From Myceligenerans salitolerans (GTDB lineage: Bacteria; Actinomycetota; Actinomycetes; Actinomycetales; Cellulomonadaceae): a stretch of DNA of 64,000 nucleotides. Each line of letters starts with the position of its first letter. Position 1 is the first letter of the stretch. Shown here piece by piece: positions 7,192 through 14,646 of the stretch. The DNA lies in assembly GCF_017349295.1 (NCBI RefSeq), contig NZ_JAFMPK010000048.1, forward strand, positions 199,383 through 263,382, written 5' to 3'. Below the pieces are notes generated by a model. The model had not been told where the DNA came from and made no database searches. It worked only from the letters and a program-made list of their open reading frames with translations. The position numbers and the translations under genes are program-made.

Positions 7192-8367
7192 TCAGTTCAC
7201 CTCCGCGAGCACCCGCGCCGCGGTGGGTGCCGTGGTGTCGGTCGTGTGGGTGGTCGTGGTGGTGTCGGCGTCCGGGGTGGTGTTCGCCGCGGCGTCCGAG
7301 GCGCTGGCGGCGGCTCGGGCCTCGGACAGTAGGCGGCGGGCGGTGCGGTCGGTGACGTCGTGTCCGGCCTCGGACAGCACGGACATCGCAGCCGATGCGG
7401 TGGCGTCGGGTCGGTCGGTCAGCAGGGCGGACACGATCGCGAGGCGTGCGGCCTTGTCCGCCCCGGCAGGGCGGGGCGTGCGGCGGGTGCGGGCGGTGGC
7501 GCGTGAGGCGCCGCGCGCCTGACCTGCCGCGGCGGTGCGGCGGTTCTGTCCGGCCCGGACACGGGCGGTGTCGGTGGTGATGTCGGCGACCTCGGCGGCG
7601 ACGTGTCCGGCGGCCTCGATCGCGTAGGCGTCCGGGTTGCTGTCCGGGGCGGACAGGCTGGCGGGGGTGGTGGTCTGTCCGGGGGTGAGTATGGCGGACA
7701 GTCGGGCGCGGTCCTCGGTGTGCAGGCGTGCGACGTCGGCGGTGCCCTCGCCCACGGCGCCCAGTGCCTCAACCCAGGTGGTGACCTGTCCGCGCATGGC
7801 CTCCGGCGGCACGGTTCGCAGCGCGACCGCACGGGCGCGGCGGCGTCGAGCCTCGGCGGCGGCGAGGCGGCGCCCACCCAAGTGCTGGGCGCGGAACAGG
7901 TCTTCGGTGGCGAGGAACAGGGCGTGCATGCGGCGGGCCTGGCGGGCGCCGGTCCAGGACTGCCCGGTGGCGAGGTGGCGGTCGCCGATGAGGGCGAGGT
8001 GCCACATCAGGGCGGCCAGGAGCGGCACGAGGAACCGGAACACGGCCGCGCCCAGCGGGTGGCCGATGAAGATCTCGTGCCAGGCTGCGAACGCGCCCGA
8101 CGCGGACGACAGCGCCCAGGTGAGCGTCAGGAGCGTCCCGCCGGGGCGGTTGTCCTTGGCGGCCTCCCGCGCCAGCAGGGCGACGGTGACGAGGGACAGC
8201 TCGAACACTCCGGCGGTGGCGTAGGCGGTCGCGGCGTCCATGGCCAGGACGTCGATGCCGAACGCGACCATGGCGAGGTAGGCGCCCACGGTGGAGATGA
8301 GCGCGACCGAGACGGCCGCGGCGAGCACGAGGCGCCGGGAGCTGGCAGGGCGGGTGAGCATGGTCAT
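7192..8367 (-). CDS. DUF2637-like (SpdB-type) transfer membrane protein
   Basis: A 391-residue protein. The first ~125 residues hold four hydrophobic segments with the pattern of DUF2637 proteins of actinobacterial conjugative plasmids. Then come an Arg-rich helix region (ARQARRMHALFLATEDLFRA), Ala/Thr-rich linkers, and a helical stretch near the end that resembles a helix-turn-helix (AMSVLSEAGHDVTDRTARRLL). It probably works with the adjacent translocase in transfer or spread. The ATG at 8367 was chosen for AAGGAGG 7 bp upstream; the longer frame to 8625 lies opposite and inside the translocase gene. The gap to the translocase stop is 2 bp. Confidence 0.72.
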   Translation of the reverse strand: MTMLTRPASSRRLVLAAAVSVALISTVGAYLAMVAFGIDVLAMDAATAYATAGVFELSLVTVALLAREAAKDNRPGGTLLTLTWALSSASGAFAAWHEIFIGHPLGAAVFRFLVPLLAALMWHLALIGDRHLATGQSWTGARQARRMHALFLATEDLFRAQHLGGRRLAAAEARRRRARAVALRTVPPEAMRGQVTTWVEALGAVGEGTADVARLHTEDRARLSAILTPGQTTTPASLSAPDSNPDAYAIEAAGHVAAEVADITTDTARVRAGQNRRTAAAGQARGASRATARTRRTPRPAGADKAARLAIVSALLTDRPDATASAAMSVLSEAGHDVTDRTARRLLSEARAAASASDAAANTTPDADTTTTTHTTDTTAPTAARVLAEVN

Positions 8368-8369
8368 GG

Positions 8370-10559
8370 TCAGTCCTCCTTGTCGTTCGTCGTGGCGGTG
8401 TCGGTGGTGCCGAGTTCGCGGGTGATGTGGGCGCGGGTCAGGCCGTTCTGCACGGCGCCGCGGTGCTTGACGCCCTTGGCGGTGATGCCGTGCGGCTTGA
8501 CCGCGGCGGTGACCTGGGGGCCGGTCCAGCCCTCGTAGAGGGCGGGCTTGTGCTCGGCCAGGCGCTCCGCGAGGGTCGAGGACCAGATCTTGCCGTTGGG
8601 CCACTCGGGGTCCTCGGCCGGCCACACGGCGAGGATGTGGTCGAGGATCGTGGAGTGGTCGGTGTCGGCCGCGATCTCCCCCGCGGCCTCACCGGTCAGC
8701 AGGCCGCGTGCTTCGCGGATGGCGCGGGCGCGCTCGACGATCTTGTCCGCCAGCTCGCCATCGATGTAGGCGCCGCGGACCAACTGCGGGTCGGACTTCT
8801 CCCCGGCCAGTAGGGCGACGCCCTTGTCTTCCTGGGAGAAGATCGTGGCCCGGTGCCCGGCCTTGTACATGCTGGTGCCGAGCACCATGTCGTTGGTCGT
8901 CTGGTCGCCCACGCGCAGGCACACACGCAGGGACAGCAGAGCGGAGATGCCGGTGGGGATGGCGTCCTTGTTCGGCCGCTGAGTCGCGAGCCAAACCATG
9001 ATCCCGAGGGCGCGGCCGCGGCGGGTGATGTCCTCAACCAGCTCGGTCACCTCCGCCCCGACCTCGGGGGCCTTGAAGCCGAGCTGGGACTCGTCGATCA
9101 CCAACAGCAGCGGCTTGAACCCATGCGGGTTCCCGGCCTTGGCGAGCTGGTCGGTGACCTTGGACTCCAGCGCCACACTCCGCGGCAGGGACCGAATCAC
9201 GGCCGCGCGGCGGCGCATCTCGGCCTGCACGGCGCGCAGGTCCGCGAGCAGGGCCTTGAGGTCCTCGGGGTCGTCGCCGGAGCGGCACACGTGCGCGATC
9301 GGGGCGAACGGCAGCAGGTCACCGGTGCCCTTCAACTCGTGAATGTGCAGCTCGGTACGCGGGTCAAGCGCCGCGGCCATGATCAGCACCCGGAGCAGGA
9401 ACGTCTTGCCCATGCCCGGCAGCCCGCCGATGATCCCGTTGTTGTACATCAGGCACGTCGTCACCGGCCGCCCGCGCTGGTCCTGGCCGATCTCCAGGTC
9501 CTCGAACACGTTCGTCTCGCCCTTGAGCCGGTGCTTGAACGACACCGCGCCCCGCTCGGACAGCGCCCGGTCGGCGATGTACAGGTTCAACCGGGACGGG
9601 TGGGCCTTGGGGTTGCCCTCGGGCCACACGCAGTCGATCGGGCGACGCAGGGCCGCGGCCAGGCGTTCCTTGCGCTCGATCACGTCCGCGGCGGTGGCGC
9701 CGGGCGGCAGATCGATGTGGATCTCGACACCGCCGGTGGCCGGGAAGATGCGCAGCACCTTGATCTCGGCGTTGCCGCGCTTGGCCTCCCCCAGCGACCC
9801 CAGACCGAGCGTGAGCAACGCTTCCTGCACGACGTCGACCGTGAGCTTGGGAACCTCGCTCTTGGCGGTCGTCACGAGCGGCGAGGCCACACGGCGAGTG
9901 CCCACGATCCCGAACGCCGTCACCGCGGCGACACCAGCCGACACCGCCGCGACGGTCAGCCCGTCCGGTCCGGCGTTCGCGTACGTGGTCACCCCGACCA
10001 CGCCCACCAGGGCACCCGCCGCGGCGAGGCCACCCAGACGGGCGCGTACGCCGTCAGCGTGTTCCTTGCGCAGTGTCTTGTACTCGGCCGTGCCACGGGC
10101 ACCCGCGATCAGGGCGTTCCGCTTGGCCTTGTTCTCCGAGTCCAGCACCCACCGGGCCACCGCGCGGGTGCAGACTCCGAGACCGACAGCGGCCCGGCCC
10201 AGGAAGCGGGGCAGGTACAGGAACGGTGCCCGCACACCGTGGTGCGCGGACCAGGTCGCCAGGAACTTCGCGTGCCGGCGGAACGCGGGAACGAACACAT
10301 CCCACGAGGTCAGCCACTCCGGCAGCACCGGAACCTCACGGTCCCCACGGTGCTCGATCACCCGAGCAGGCCGCGCCGCCACCTCGGCAGGCGACGCCGG
10401 GGCGTCGATCACCTCGGCCGCGGCCTCGGGTGCAGGGTTGTCCTGCTCCGGCTGGACCATGCCCTGGTCCAGCCCGTCACCCACGGGCGGGTTGTTGCCG
10501 TAGACCAGCTCCACCAGCTCGGCATCACTGGGCATACGGTCCTCGTTCTCACAGGTCAT
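8370..10559 (-). CDS. traB: FtsK/TraB-family DNA translocase
   Basis: A 729-residue motor protein for conjugative transfer. Acidic/Pro-rich N-terminus, two membrane segments at ~176-195 and ~200-220, then an FtsK-like ATPase with Walker A at 379-386 (GLPGMGKT), Walker B at 484-490 (LLVIDES) and an ATQRP sensor-type motif (WLATQRPNKDAIP). The C-terminal ~90 residues form a winged-helix-like domain, which in TraB proteins reads short clt repeats on the element's DNA. In the family it pumps double-stranded DNA between cells without a relaxase. The ATG at 10559 has GGGAGGG 7 bp upstream and is preferred over the GTG at 10592. Confidence 0.92.
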   Translation of the reverse strand: MTCENEDRMPSDAELVELVYGNNPPVGDGLDQGMVQPEQDNPAPEAAAEVIDAPASPAEVAARPARVIEHRGDREVPVLPEWLTSWDVFVPAFRRHAKFLATWSAHHGVRAPFLYLPRFLGRAAVGLGVCTRAVARWVLDSENKAKRNALIAGARGTAEYKTLRKEHADGVRARLGGLAAAGALVGVVGVTTYANAGPDGLTVAAVSAGVAAVTAFGIVGTRRVASPLVTTAKSEVPKLTVDVVQEALLTLGLGSLGEAKRGNAEIKVLRIFPATGGVEIHIDLPPGATAADVIERKERLAAALRRPIDCVWPEGNPKAHPSRLNLYIADRALSERGAVSFKHRLKGETNVFEDLEIGQDQRGRPVTTCLMYNNGIIGGLPGMGKTFLLRVLIMAAALDPRTELHIHELKGTGDLLPFAPIAHVCRSGDDPEDLKALLADLRAVQAEMRRRAAVIRSLPRSVALESKVTDQLAKAGNPHGFKPLLLVIDESQLGFKAPEVGAEVTELVEDITRRGRALGIMVWLATQRPNKDAIPTGISALLSLRVCLRVGDQTTNDMVLGTSMYKAGHRATIFSQEDKGVALLAGEKSDPQLVRGAYIDGELADKIVERARAIREARGLLTGEAAGEIAADTDHSTILDHILAVWPAEDPEWPNGKIWSSTLAERLAEHKPALYEGWTGPQVTAAVKPHGITAKGVKHRGAVQNGLTRAHITRELGTTDTATTNDKED

Positions 10560-10617
10560 CGGGCAGCCCTCCCTACAGAATCGGTCTTCCACGCCTGGGC
10601 GAAGATCGGCGACGCCA

Positions 10618-10791
10618 TCACAGAACCGCCGCGATCTCGTCGAGGCGCACGTGGCGGTAGCCGCCGCCGTCGAGCCGAACGTTGTAGCGCACCGTGCGCG
10701 GCGTGTTAACGCCGTCGCGGGCGACGATCTCGCCGAACACGCCGTCGCTCAGGCGCACGCGGTCGAGCACCCGCGGGTACCGGGCACCCAT
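10618..10791 (-). CDS. Small conserved-looking element protein (57 aa)
   Basis: A 57-residue, beta-rich, positively charged protein (RVLDRVRLSDGVFGEIVARD and RYNVRLDGGGYRHVRLDEI) that looks like a small SH3-type barrel. Its function is unknown. The ATG shares its A with the TGA of the upstream gene (TGATG), so it depends on translational coupling; the longer ORF to 10872 begins inside that gene and is less likely. Confidence 0.55.
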   Translation of the reverse strand: MGARYPRVLDRVRLSDGVFGEIVARDGVNTPRTVRYNVRLDGGGYRHVRLDEIAAVL

Positions 10792-10997
10792 CAGGCACCC
10801 GCCGCGCTGGAGATGGCCTGCACGATCGAGTCCAGGGCCGACTGGAAGCCGCCCAGGATCGTCGGACCCCACGCGGTCGCGGCCAGCGCCAGGCCGAACA
10901 GGACACCCAGCAGCCAGGAGCCACCGGCGATGCGCTTGAAGTAGAAGCCAGCGACCGAAGCGACCAGCAGGACGAAGAACACAGACATCGTGACCAT
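10791..10997 (-). CDS. Small SpdA/SpdD-like membrane protein (68 aa)
   Basis: A 68-residue protein with two hydrophobic stretches (VFFVLLVASVAGFYF and LLGVLFGLALAATAWG) around a short basic turn, then a small Ala/Ser tail. This size and form match small membrane proteins of plasmid-spread loci in actinomycetes. The ATG at 10997 has GAGAGGAAG about 6 bp upstream; the long frame beyond it is antisense-like Arg/Pro sequence. It lies 13 bp after the gene at 11011. Confidence 0.62.
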   Translation of the reverse strand: MVTMSVFFVLLVASVAGFYFKRIAGGSWLLGVLFGLALAATAWGPTILGGFQSALDSIVQAISSAAGA

Positions 10998-11010
10998 GGG
11001 TTTCTTCCTC

Positions 11011-11295
11011 TCAGGCAGCCGCCGACGCAGGCGCGACGGCGAGGGAACGGGGACGGATCGAACGCGGGCCGCCGGAGTGGCGGACCTTGACGACCGCGAC
11101 GCGGGCGGCCGGGGACTTGCGCGACACCGCGGCCAGCGCGGCCACGGCCTGACGGTGACGACGCACCGCGACCTCACTCGGACGCGCGGCCAGGACGCAC
11201 TCGGCGTCCACGACGGCGCGCTCGGCCTCGATCACCGGCCACTCGGCCTCGATCGCGGCCAGAGCCGACAACGACGGCTCGACTTCCTTGTCCAT
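11011..11295 (-). CDS. Helical element protein, DUF6284-like
   Basis: A 94-residue, Ala/Glu-rich helical protein (SLSALAAIEAEWPVIEAERA) with a basic, Ser/Pro-rich C-terminus. From memory it resembles DUF6284 proteins, which often open the transfer operon of actinobacterial plasmids; I am not certain of that family number. GGAGGAG stands 5 bp before the ATG. It is the first gene of the leftward transfer operon, facing the GntR regulator, so its promoter lies in 11296-11512. Confidence 0.6.
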   Translation of the reverse strand: MDKEVEPSLSALAAIEAEWPVIEAERAVVDAECVLAARPSEVAVRRHRQAVAALAAVSRKSPAARVAVVKVRHSGGPRSIRPRSLAVAPASAAA

Positions 11296-11390
11296 GACTT
11301 CTCCTCCATCTCGGCGAGCTGTGAGCCGGATCTATGACCCGGCCCACAGACCTGATGAATGGAAACCTAACAGTAGACCTGGCGAGCCTG

Positions 11391-11487
11391 TCAACTGATC
11401 GGCCACTGTGGACGCGACTTGGCAGACGCGCGCTATGGGTGGATGATCGGTGCCAGCCCAGTTGTTAGGCAGAAACTGATCAGTTGA
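11391..11487. promoter_or_regulatory. Candidate operators between transfer operon and GntR gene
   Basis: The perfect palindrome AACTGATCAGTT (11474-11485) lies 27 bp before the regulator ATG. A half copy, TCAACTGATC, lies at 11391-11400 near the transfer-operon side. GntR proteins bind such inverted repeats; by analogy with KorSA of pSAM2 the regulator may repress both directions. Confidence 0.55.
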
Positions 11488-11512
11488 ACGCTCACGATGT
11501 GAGGTAGGTCAT

Positions 11513-12367
11513 ATGTCGCAGTACAGCGCCGAACACGTCGGCGGTAAGAAACTCGACCGCGTCGAGCACATCCTCAGAAACGACATCGAGGCGGGCAGGC
11601 TCCGTGACGGCGAAGCGCTCCCCTCAACCCGCGCGCTCGCCGAACAGATGGGCGTGAGTGTCTGGACGATCAACAAGGCCATGGAACAGCTCGCCGCCGA
11701 GGGACTCGTCGAGAACGTCTCCCGCTCGCGCCGCATCGTCCGCAGCGGCATCACGCCCCACGCCGCGCCCGACGAGACGCGCAAGCCGCACACGTTCCTC
11801 ATCGGCGGCTACGCGGGTTCGGGCAAGTCGGAGCTTGCCCGCGTGCTCTCACGCCTCACCGGGTCAGCCATCGTCGACAAGGACACCATCACGCGGCCCG
11901 TCGTCGAGCGGCTCCTCGAAGAACTCGGGCAACTGCCGTACGACCGCGAGTCACCGGCCTACCTGGAGCACGCCCGGCCGCACGAGTACGAGGCGCTCCT
12001 GTCCACCATCCAGGAAAACGCAGACGTGGGCCTCGGCGTGATCGGCGCCGCGCCGTTCATCCGCGAATTCCAGGACCCGGCATGGATCGAGCGCGTGAGC
12101 ACCCGCCTCAGCGCGGCCGGTATCGGCCTCACCCTCGTGTGGGTGCACTGCGACGCCAGCACGATGCTCACCTACCTGAAGCGCCGCGGCGCAGCCCGCG
12201 ACACCGCCAAGCTCGCCAACTGGGGTGACTACCTCTCCGGGGTTGACCTGGCCTACCGGCCCGCAGCGGAGCACGTCATCATCGACAACTCCGCGACGAG
12301 CGAACCACTCCAGGCGCAGGCATCACGGATGCTGACCACGATCCACAGCGGAGCGGCGGCCGGATGA
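11513..12367 (+). CDS. GntR regulator fused to a P-loop kinase-like domain
   Basis: A 284-residue fusion. Residues ~12-77 are a GntR winged helix (VEHILRNDIEAGRL, LPSTRALAEQMGVS, INKAMEQLAAEGLV). A short linker leads to a small-molecule-kinase fold with a P-loop at 98-106 (GGYAGSGKS), a following SAIVDKDTITRPV strand, and a late LVWVHCDASTMLTYLKRRGAARD segment like the lid region of gluconate or zeta-type kinases. In related elements GntR proteins repress transfer genes. Here the effector domain appears to be an ATP-dependent kinase, which is inference. It overlaps the aldolase gene by 4 bp (ATGA) and faces the transfer operon across the palindromes at 11391-11487. Confidence 0.83.
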   Translation: MSQYSAEHVGGKKLDRVEHILRNDIEAGRLRDGEALPSTRALAEQMGVSVWTINKAMEQLAAEGLVENVSRSRRIVRSGITPHAAPDETRKPHTFLIGGYAGSGKSELARVLSRLTGSAIVDKDTITRPVVERLLEELGQLPYDRESPAYLEHARPHEYEALLSTIQENADVGLGVIGAAPFIREFQDPAWIERVSTRLSAAGIGLTLVWVHCDASTMLTYLKRRGAARDTAKLANWGDYLSGVDLAYRPAAEHVIIDNSATSEPLQAQASRMLTTIHSGAAAG

Positions 12368-12996
12368 GTGCCGCTGACGCGATCCGCGAGTCTCGCCTCG
12401 TCGCGATCCTCCGCAGCGACGACACCACCCGCCTCACAGCGGCAGCCGAGGTGCTCGCCGACGAGGGAATCCGCACGATCGAGTTCCCCCTCACTCGGCC
12501 CGAGACACTCCACGTCATCTCAACGACCGCTGCTCGCCTCGGCACCGATATCCACGTCGGTGCTGGAACGGTCCGAACTATCGACGACGCCCGACGCGCT
12601 ATCGATGCCGGGGCTACCTTCCTGGTAGCCCCTGGCCTGTCCCTTCCCGTCGTCGAGTACGCCCAGCAGCGCGGCGTAACCATGCTTCCCGGAGTCTTCA
12701 CTCCAAGCGAAGCCGATCACGCCGCGCAGGCACGGGCCGAGCTGGTCAAGCTCTTCCCTGCCAGCTCCCACAACCCCGAGTTCCTCCGACAGATCCGCGC
12801 ACCGCTACCCGACGTCGGCGTGATGGCAACCGGCGGCGTCACCCTCGAAGATGCCCAGGCATGGCTCGACGCCGGGGCCGCCGCGCTCGGCATCGGCTCA
12901 CCTTTGCTTGGTGACAGCCTCACGACCGGGGACTTCGACGGCGTCCGCGACGCGGCGCGAACGTGGCGAGCCCTCGCAGCCCAGAACGCACGGTGA
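12364..12996 (+). CDS. KDPG/KHG-type aldolase carried by the element
   Basis: A 210-residue class I aldolase of the Eda/DgoA family, which splits 2-keto-3-deoxy-6-phospho sugar acids into pyruvate and glyceraldehyde 3-phosphate. Visible marks are Glu40 in TIEFPLTRP, the HVGAGTV strand (65-70), the Schiff-base Lys129 in ELVKLFPAS, and the phosphate-binding MATGGV and GIGSPL. The EFPL form is closer to DgoA than to E. coli Eda. It starts inside the end of the regulator-kinase gene (ATGA), so both are made together. That pairing suggests a joint role with a phosphorylated sugar-acid-like compound; the true substrate is not shown by the sequence. Confidence 0.85.
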   Translation: MSAADAIRESRLVAILRSDDTTRLTAAAEVLADEGIRTIEFPLTRPETLHVISTTAARLGTDIHVGAGTVRTIDDARRAIDAGATFLVAPGLSLPVVEYAQQRGVTMLPGVFTPSEADHAAQARAELVKLFPASSHNPEFLRQIRAPLPDVGVMATGGVTLEDAQAWLDAGAAALGIGSPLLGDSLTTGDFDGVRDAARTWRALAAQNAR

Positions 12997-13248
12997 AGTG
13001 GCCAGCCCGTTCGCACAAGCGCCCGCCGGTCCATCAACGCCCACCTCTGGCAAAGTTAAGGCGAATCTCCACCTTATGGAGATCATCGGCGTTCACTCTG
13101 CCTGCCGCGACTTTGGCCCCAGATTTTGGCCCCGATCGCACGATCGAGCCCTAAGATGCCGCCATGATCTTTCGAACAAACATGGACCACCTGACATCCT
13201 GCACTCAGCAACACTTCGAACCACTGGAGCAACTGGGTCACGGTCGAG

Positions 13249-13818
13249 ATGCCTGAATCGACCAGCTGGCAGTCGGCAGCTCTGGCCTTCGTTCTGGTCG
13301 CCATTCCGGCTGCGATCTCTTTGTGGGCAGCAATCTCATCGCGACGCTCCGCGGTAGAGTCCCGGGCGTCGCAAGACGAGTCTGCAAGGCTCCAACGACT
13401 CGAGGCGCGGGTATCAGTCCAGAAGTACGACGTATACTCGTCCATTATTGTCACACTCGGCAAAGCTCTTGCGCCAGGCAATAAACCGGAGGATCTCGAT
13501 ATAAACGCTATCGGAAAGTTTCAAACGTGGGCCGTTATATATGCCTCCGATGGCGCCTTGGGAGCATTTGGTAGATTCATGCAAGGCACATTCGCAAACG
13601 CCCCAGCCCGCGTGCTTCTTCGCCTCTATTCAGAGTTCGTGATCGAGGCCCGCAAAGATATGGGGGACGAAACGACACAGGCGACCCCGGTCGACATTCT
13701 CGCTCCTCGACTCAAAGATTTGTACACCAACAAGGAAATGACGGCCATCTTTACGCTTCCCTTTGAAGAGCTGTGCCTCAAGGAGAACTGGTCAGCCCCC
13801 TGGGATGCAAATGACTGA
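13249..13818 (+). CDS. Membrane-anchored hypothetical protein (element cargo)
   Basis: A 189-residue protein of unknown function: one N-terminal membrane segment (about residues 10-28, AALAFVLVAIPAAISLWA), a short Arg/Gln coiled-coil-like stretch (~30-55), and a cytosolic domain with LYSEFVIEARKDMGDE. The codon use is markedly AT-richer than nearby genes (ATA, AAA and TTT codons), a sign of transfer. It overlaps the next membrane-protein gene and both lie between the aldolase gene and attR. A role in phage or element exclusion is only a guess from position. The Shine-Dalgarno match is weak, so the start is less certain than the frame. Confidence 0.55.
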   Translation: MPESTSWQSAALAFVLVAIPAAISLWAAISSRRSAVESRASQDESARLQRLEARVSVQKYDVYSSIIVTLGKALAPGNKPEDLDINAIGKFQTWAVIYASDGALGAFGRFMQGTFANAPARVLLRLYSEFVIEARKDMGDETTQATPVDILAPRLKDLYTNKEMTAIFTLPFEELCLKENWSAPWDAND

Positions 13819-14263
13819 TTCATCACAGATCGTGCTGCGAGAGTCGACATTTGAGACACCTGACGAAGCATGCACCGTGCAAGAACTGACCTGCATCCAC
13901 CACGACGACGAGGTCGGTACCGCTAGCCCTTGGGCTCCTGGTTGGGACGCGATCAGCAGCCTCGGCACTGTCGGAGCAGTAGTCGCCGCCCTGGTCATCT
14001 GGCGCCTCGACATACGGCGGCAACGCCGTACGGAAGCGGCTCGGGTCTCCGCACGGGCCCGCTCGATCTCGGGCTTTGACAACAATGCTTTGGTCATCGT
14101 CGCGAACCGTGCCGCGTCACCCGCCTACGACGTCATAGTGGAGCGGATCGACAGCGACGCGGAGCCATTGCGCTTCGCCTTGCTCGCACCTGACGAGGAA
14201 GAGCGCTTCGCGACCAGTGGGGACATGCTCAAACCCGGGCAGCTCGACTCTCTCACACAGTGA
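13805..14263 (+). CDS. Second small membrane protein of the cargo pair
   Basis: A ~152-residue protein of unknown function. A 45-residue N-terminus with Asp/Glu and Cys (ACTVQELTCIHHDDE) precedes one membrane segment (LGTVGAVVAALVIW), an Arg-rich juxtamembrane patch, and a small beta-rich domain (ALVIVANRAASPAYDVIVER). Its frame overlaps the end of the previous gene, so the two look coupled. Starts at 13805 and 13811 (both ATG) are possible; no good ribosome site decides between them. The layout of membrane anchor, basic patch, small domain mirrors its partner. Confidence 0.5.
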   Translation: MQMTDSSQIVLRESTFETPDEACTVQELTCIHHDDEVGTASPWAPGWDAISSLGTVGAVVAALVIWRLDIRRQRRTEAARVSARARSISGFDNNALVIVANRAASPAYDVIVERIDSDAEPLRFALLAPDEEERFATSGDMLKPGQLDSLTQ

Positions 14264-14355
14264 AGTTCACGATGAACGGCCTTCGGTGGGTGGTGCGCCC
14301 AGATGGCAAGCCACGTCGGGTACGACTCAGGTAGGGCACCGCGAAGCGATTCAAG

Positions 14356-14373
14356 TCCCCGGATTACCCCCGT
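14356..14373 (+). repeat. Putative integrase arm-type site, right
   Basis: TCCCCGGATTACCCCCGT, 117 bp inside attR, 15/18 identical to 1185-1202 and in the same orientation. Confidence 0.4.
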
Positions 14374-14490
14374 CTATCGCCTCGCGGCCGGTCCAAGCGC
14401 GTCCGAACGGATGCGAACGGCAACCAGCATCCTCGCAGGCCAGAACAACAATGTGCGCGTCCTTACAACGCCATGCAAGTTGGCACGATT

Positions 14491-14508
14491 ATCCCACCGC
14501 TACCGCAC
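14491..14508 (+). repeat. attR core repeat
   Basis: Second copy of the 18-bp repeat ATCCCACCGCTACCGCAC. No tRNA structure can be formed upstream of it, so it marks the far edge of the element. Confidence 0.93.
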
Positions 14509-14528
14509 TGTGATGTCGCAGGACATCG

Positions 14529-14567
14529 GAATGGCCTGAACCCACGGAATGTGGGTTCAGGCCATTC
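14529..14567. terminator. 17-bp-arm hairpin outside attR
   Basis: Perfect 17-bp arms (14529-14545, 14551-14567) with a 5-nt loop, 20 bp past attR. Before the insertion this would have stood just downstream of tRNA-Ser, so it is probably the tRNA's ancestral terminator. It also faces the end of the sortase gene. Confidence 0.75.
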
Positions 14568-14646
14568 GGCGTTCGCGGGGTGGTGTCGTGGGTCAGCGGC
14601 GGCCTCGGTGCCGACCGCCGGTGCGGCACGTCGACGACCGCTCCGC

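Larger units (their letters stand above)
1103..14508. mobile_element. AICE-type integrative and conjugative element in tRNA-Ser
   Basis: The element is bounded by an identical 18-bp direct repeat at 1103-1120 and 14491-14508, the left copy being the tRNA-Ser 3' end. Inside are a tyrosine integrase and small HTH excisionase, a P-loop replication-type ATPase, a DUF2637-like membrane protein, an FtsK/TraB-type DNA translocase, small membrane proteins, and a divergent GntR regulator. This is the layout known from pSAM2/SLP1-class actinomycete elements, which move double-stranded DNA with a single TraB motor; consistently, no relaxase or type IV secretion genes are present. Excision would yield a circle of about 13,388 bp. 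Genes near both ends are AT-richer than the core and look like cargo. Confidence 0.93.
14264..14646. other. Gene-free junction region at the right end of the element
   Basis: 383 bp with no convincing gene. It holds the right arm-type site (14356-14373), the attR core (14491-14508) and the tRNA gene's original terminator hairpin (14529-14567). Short ORFs here have no codon signature or ribosome site. Confidence 0.7.

Noticed and set aside
7166..8538. Plus-strand frames opposite the DUF2637-like gene
   Set aside because: Gly/Val/Arg-rich shadows with no start signals; the minus-strand gene has membrane segments and a strong ribosome site.
12997..13248. A short gene between the aldolase and membrane-protein genes
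   Set aside because: ORFs here lack ribosome sites and coding-like composition; a repeated TTTGGCCCC word is the only pattern and is too short to interpret.
14491..14508. A second partial tRNA-Ser gene at attR
   Set aside because: Only the 18-bp 3' end is present; no D arm, anticodon arm or variable arm can be formed upstream.
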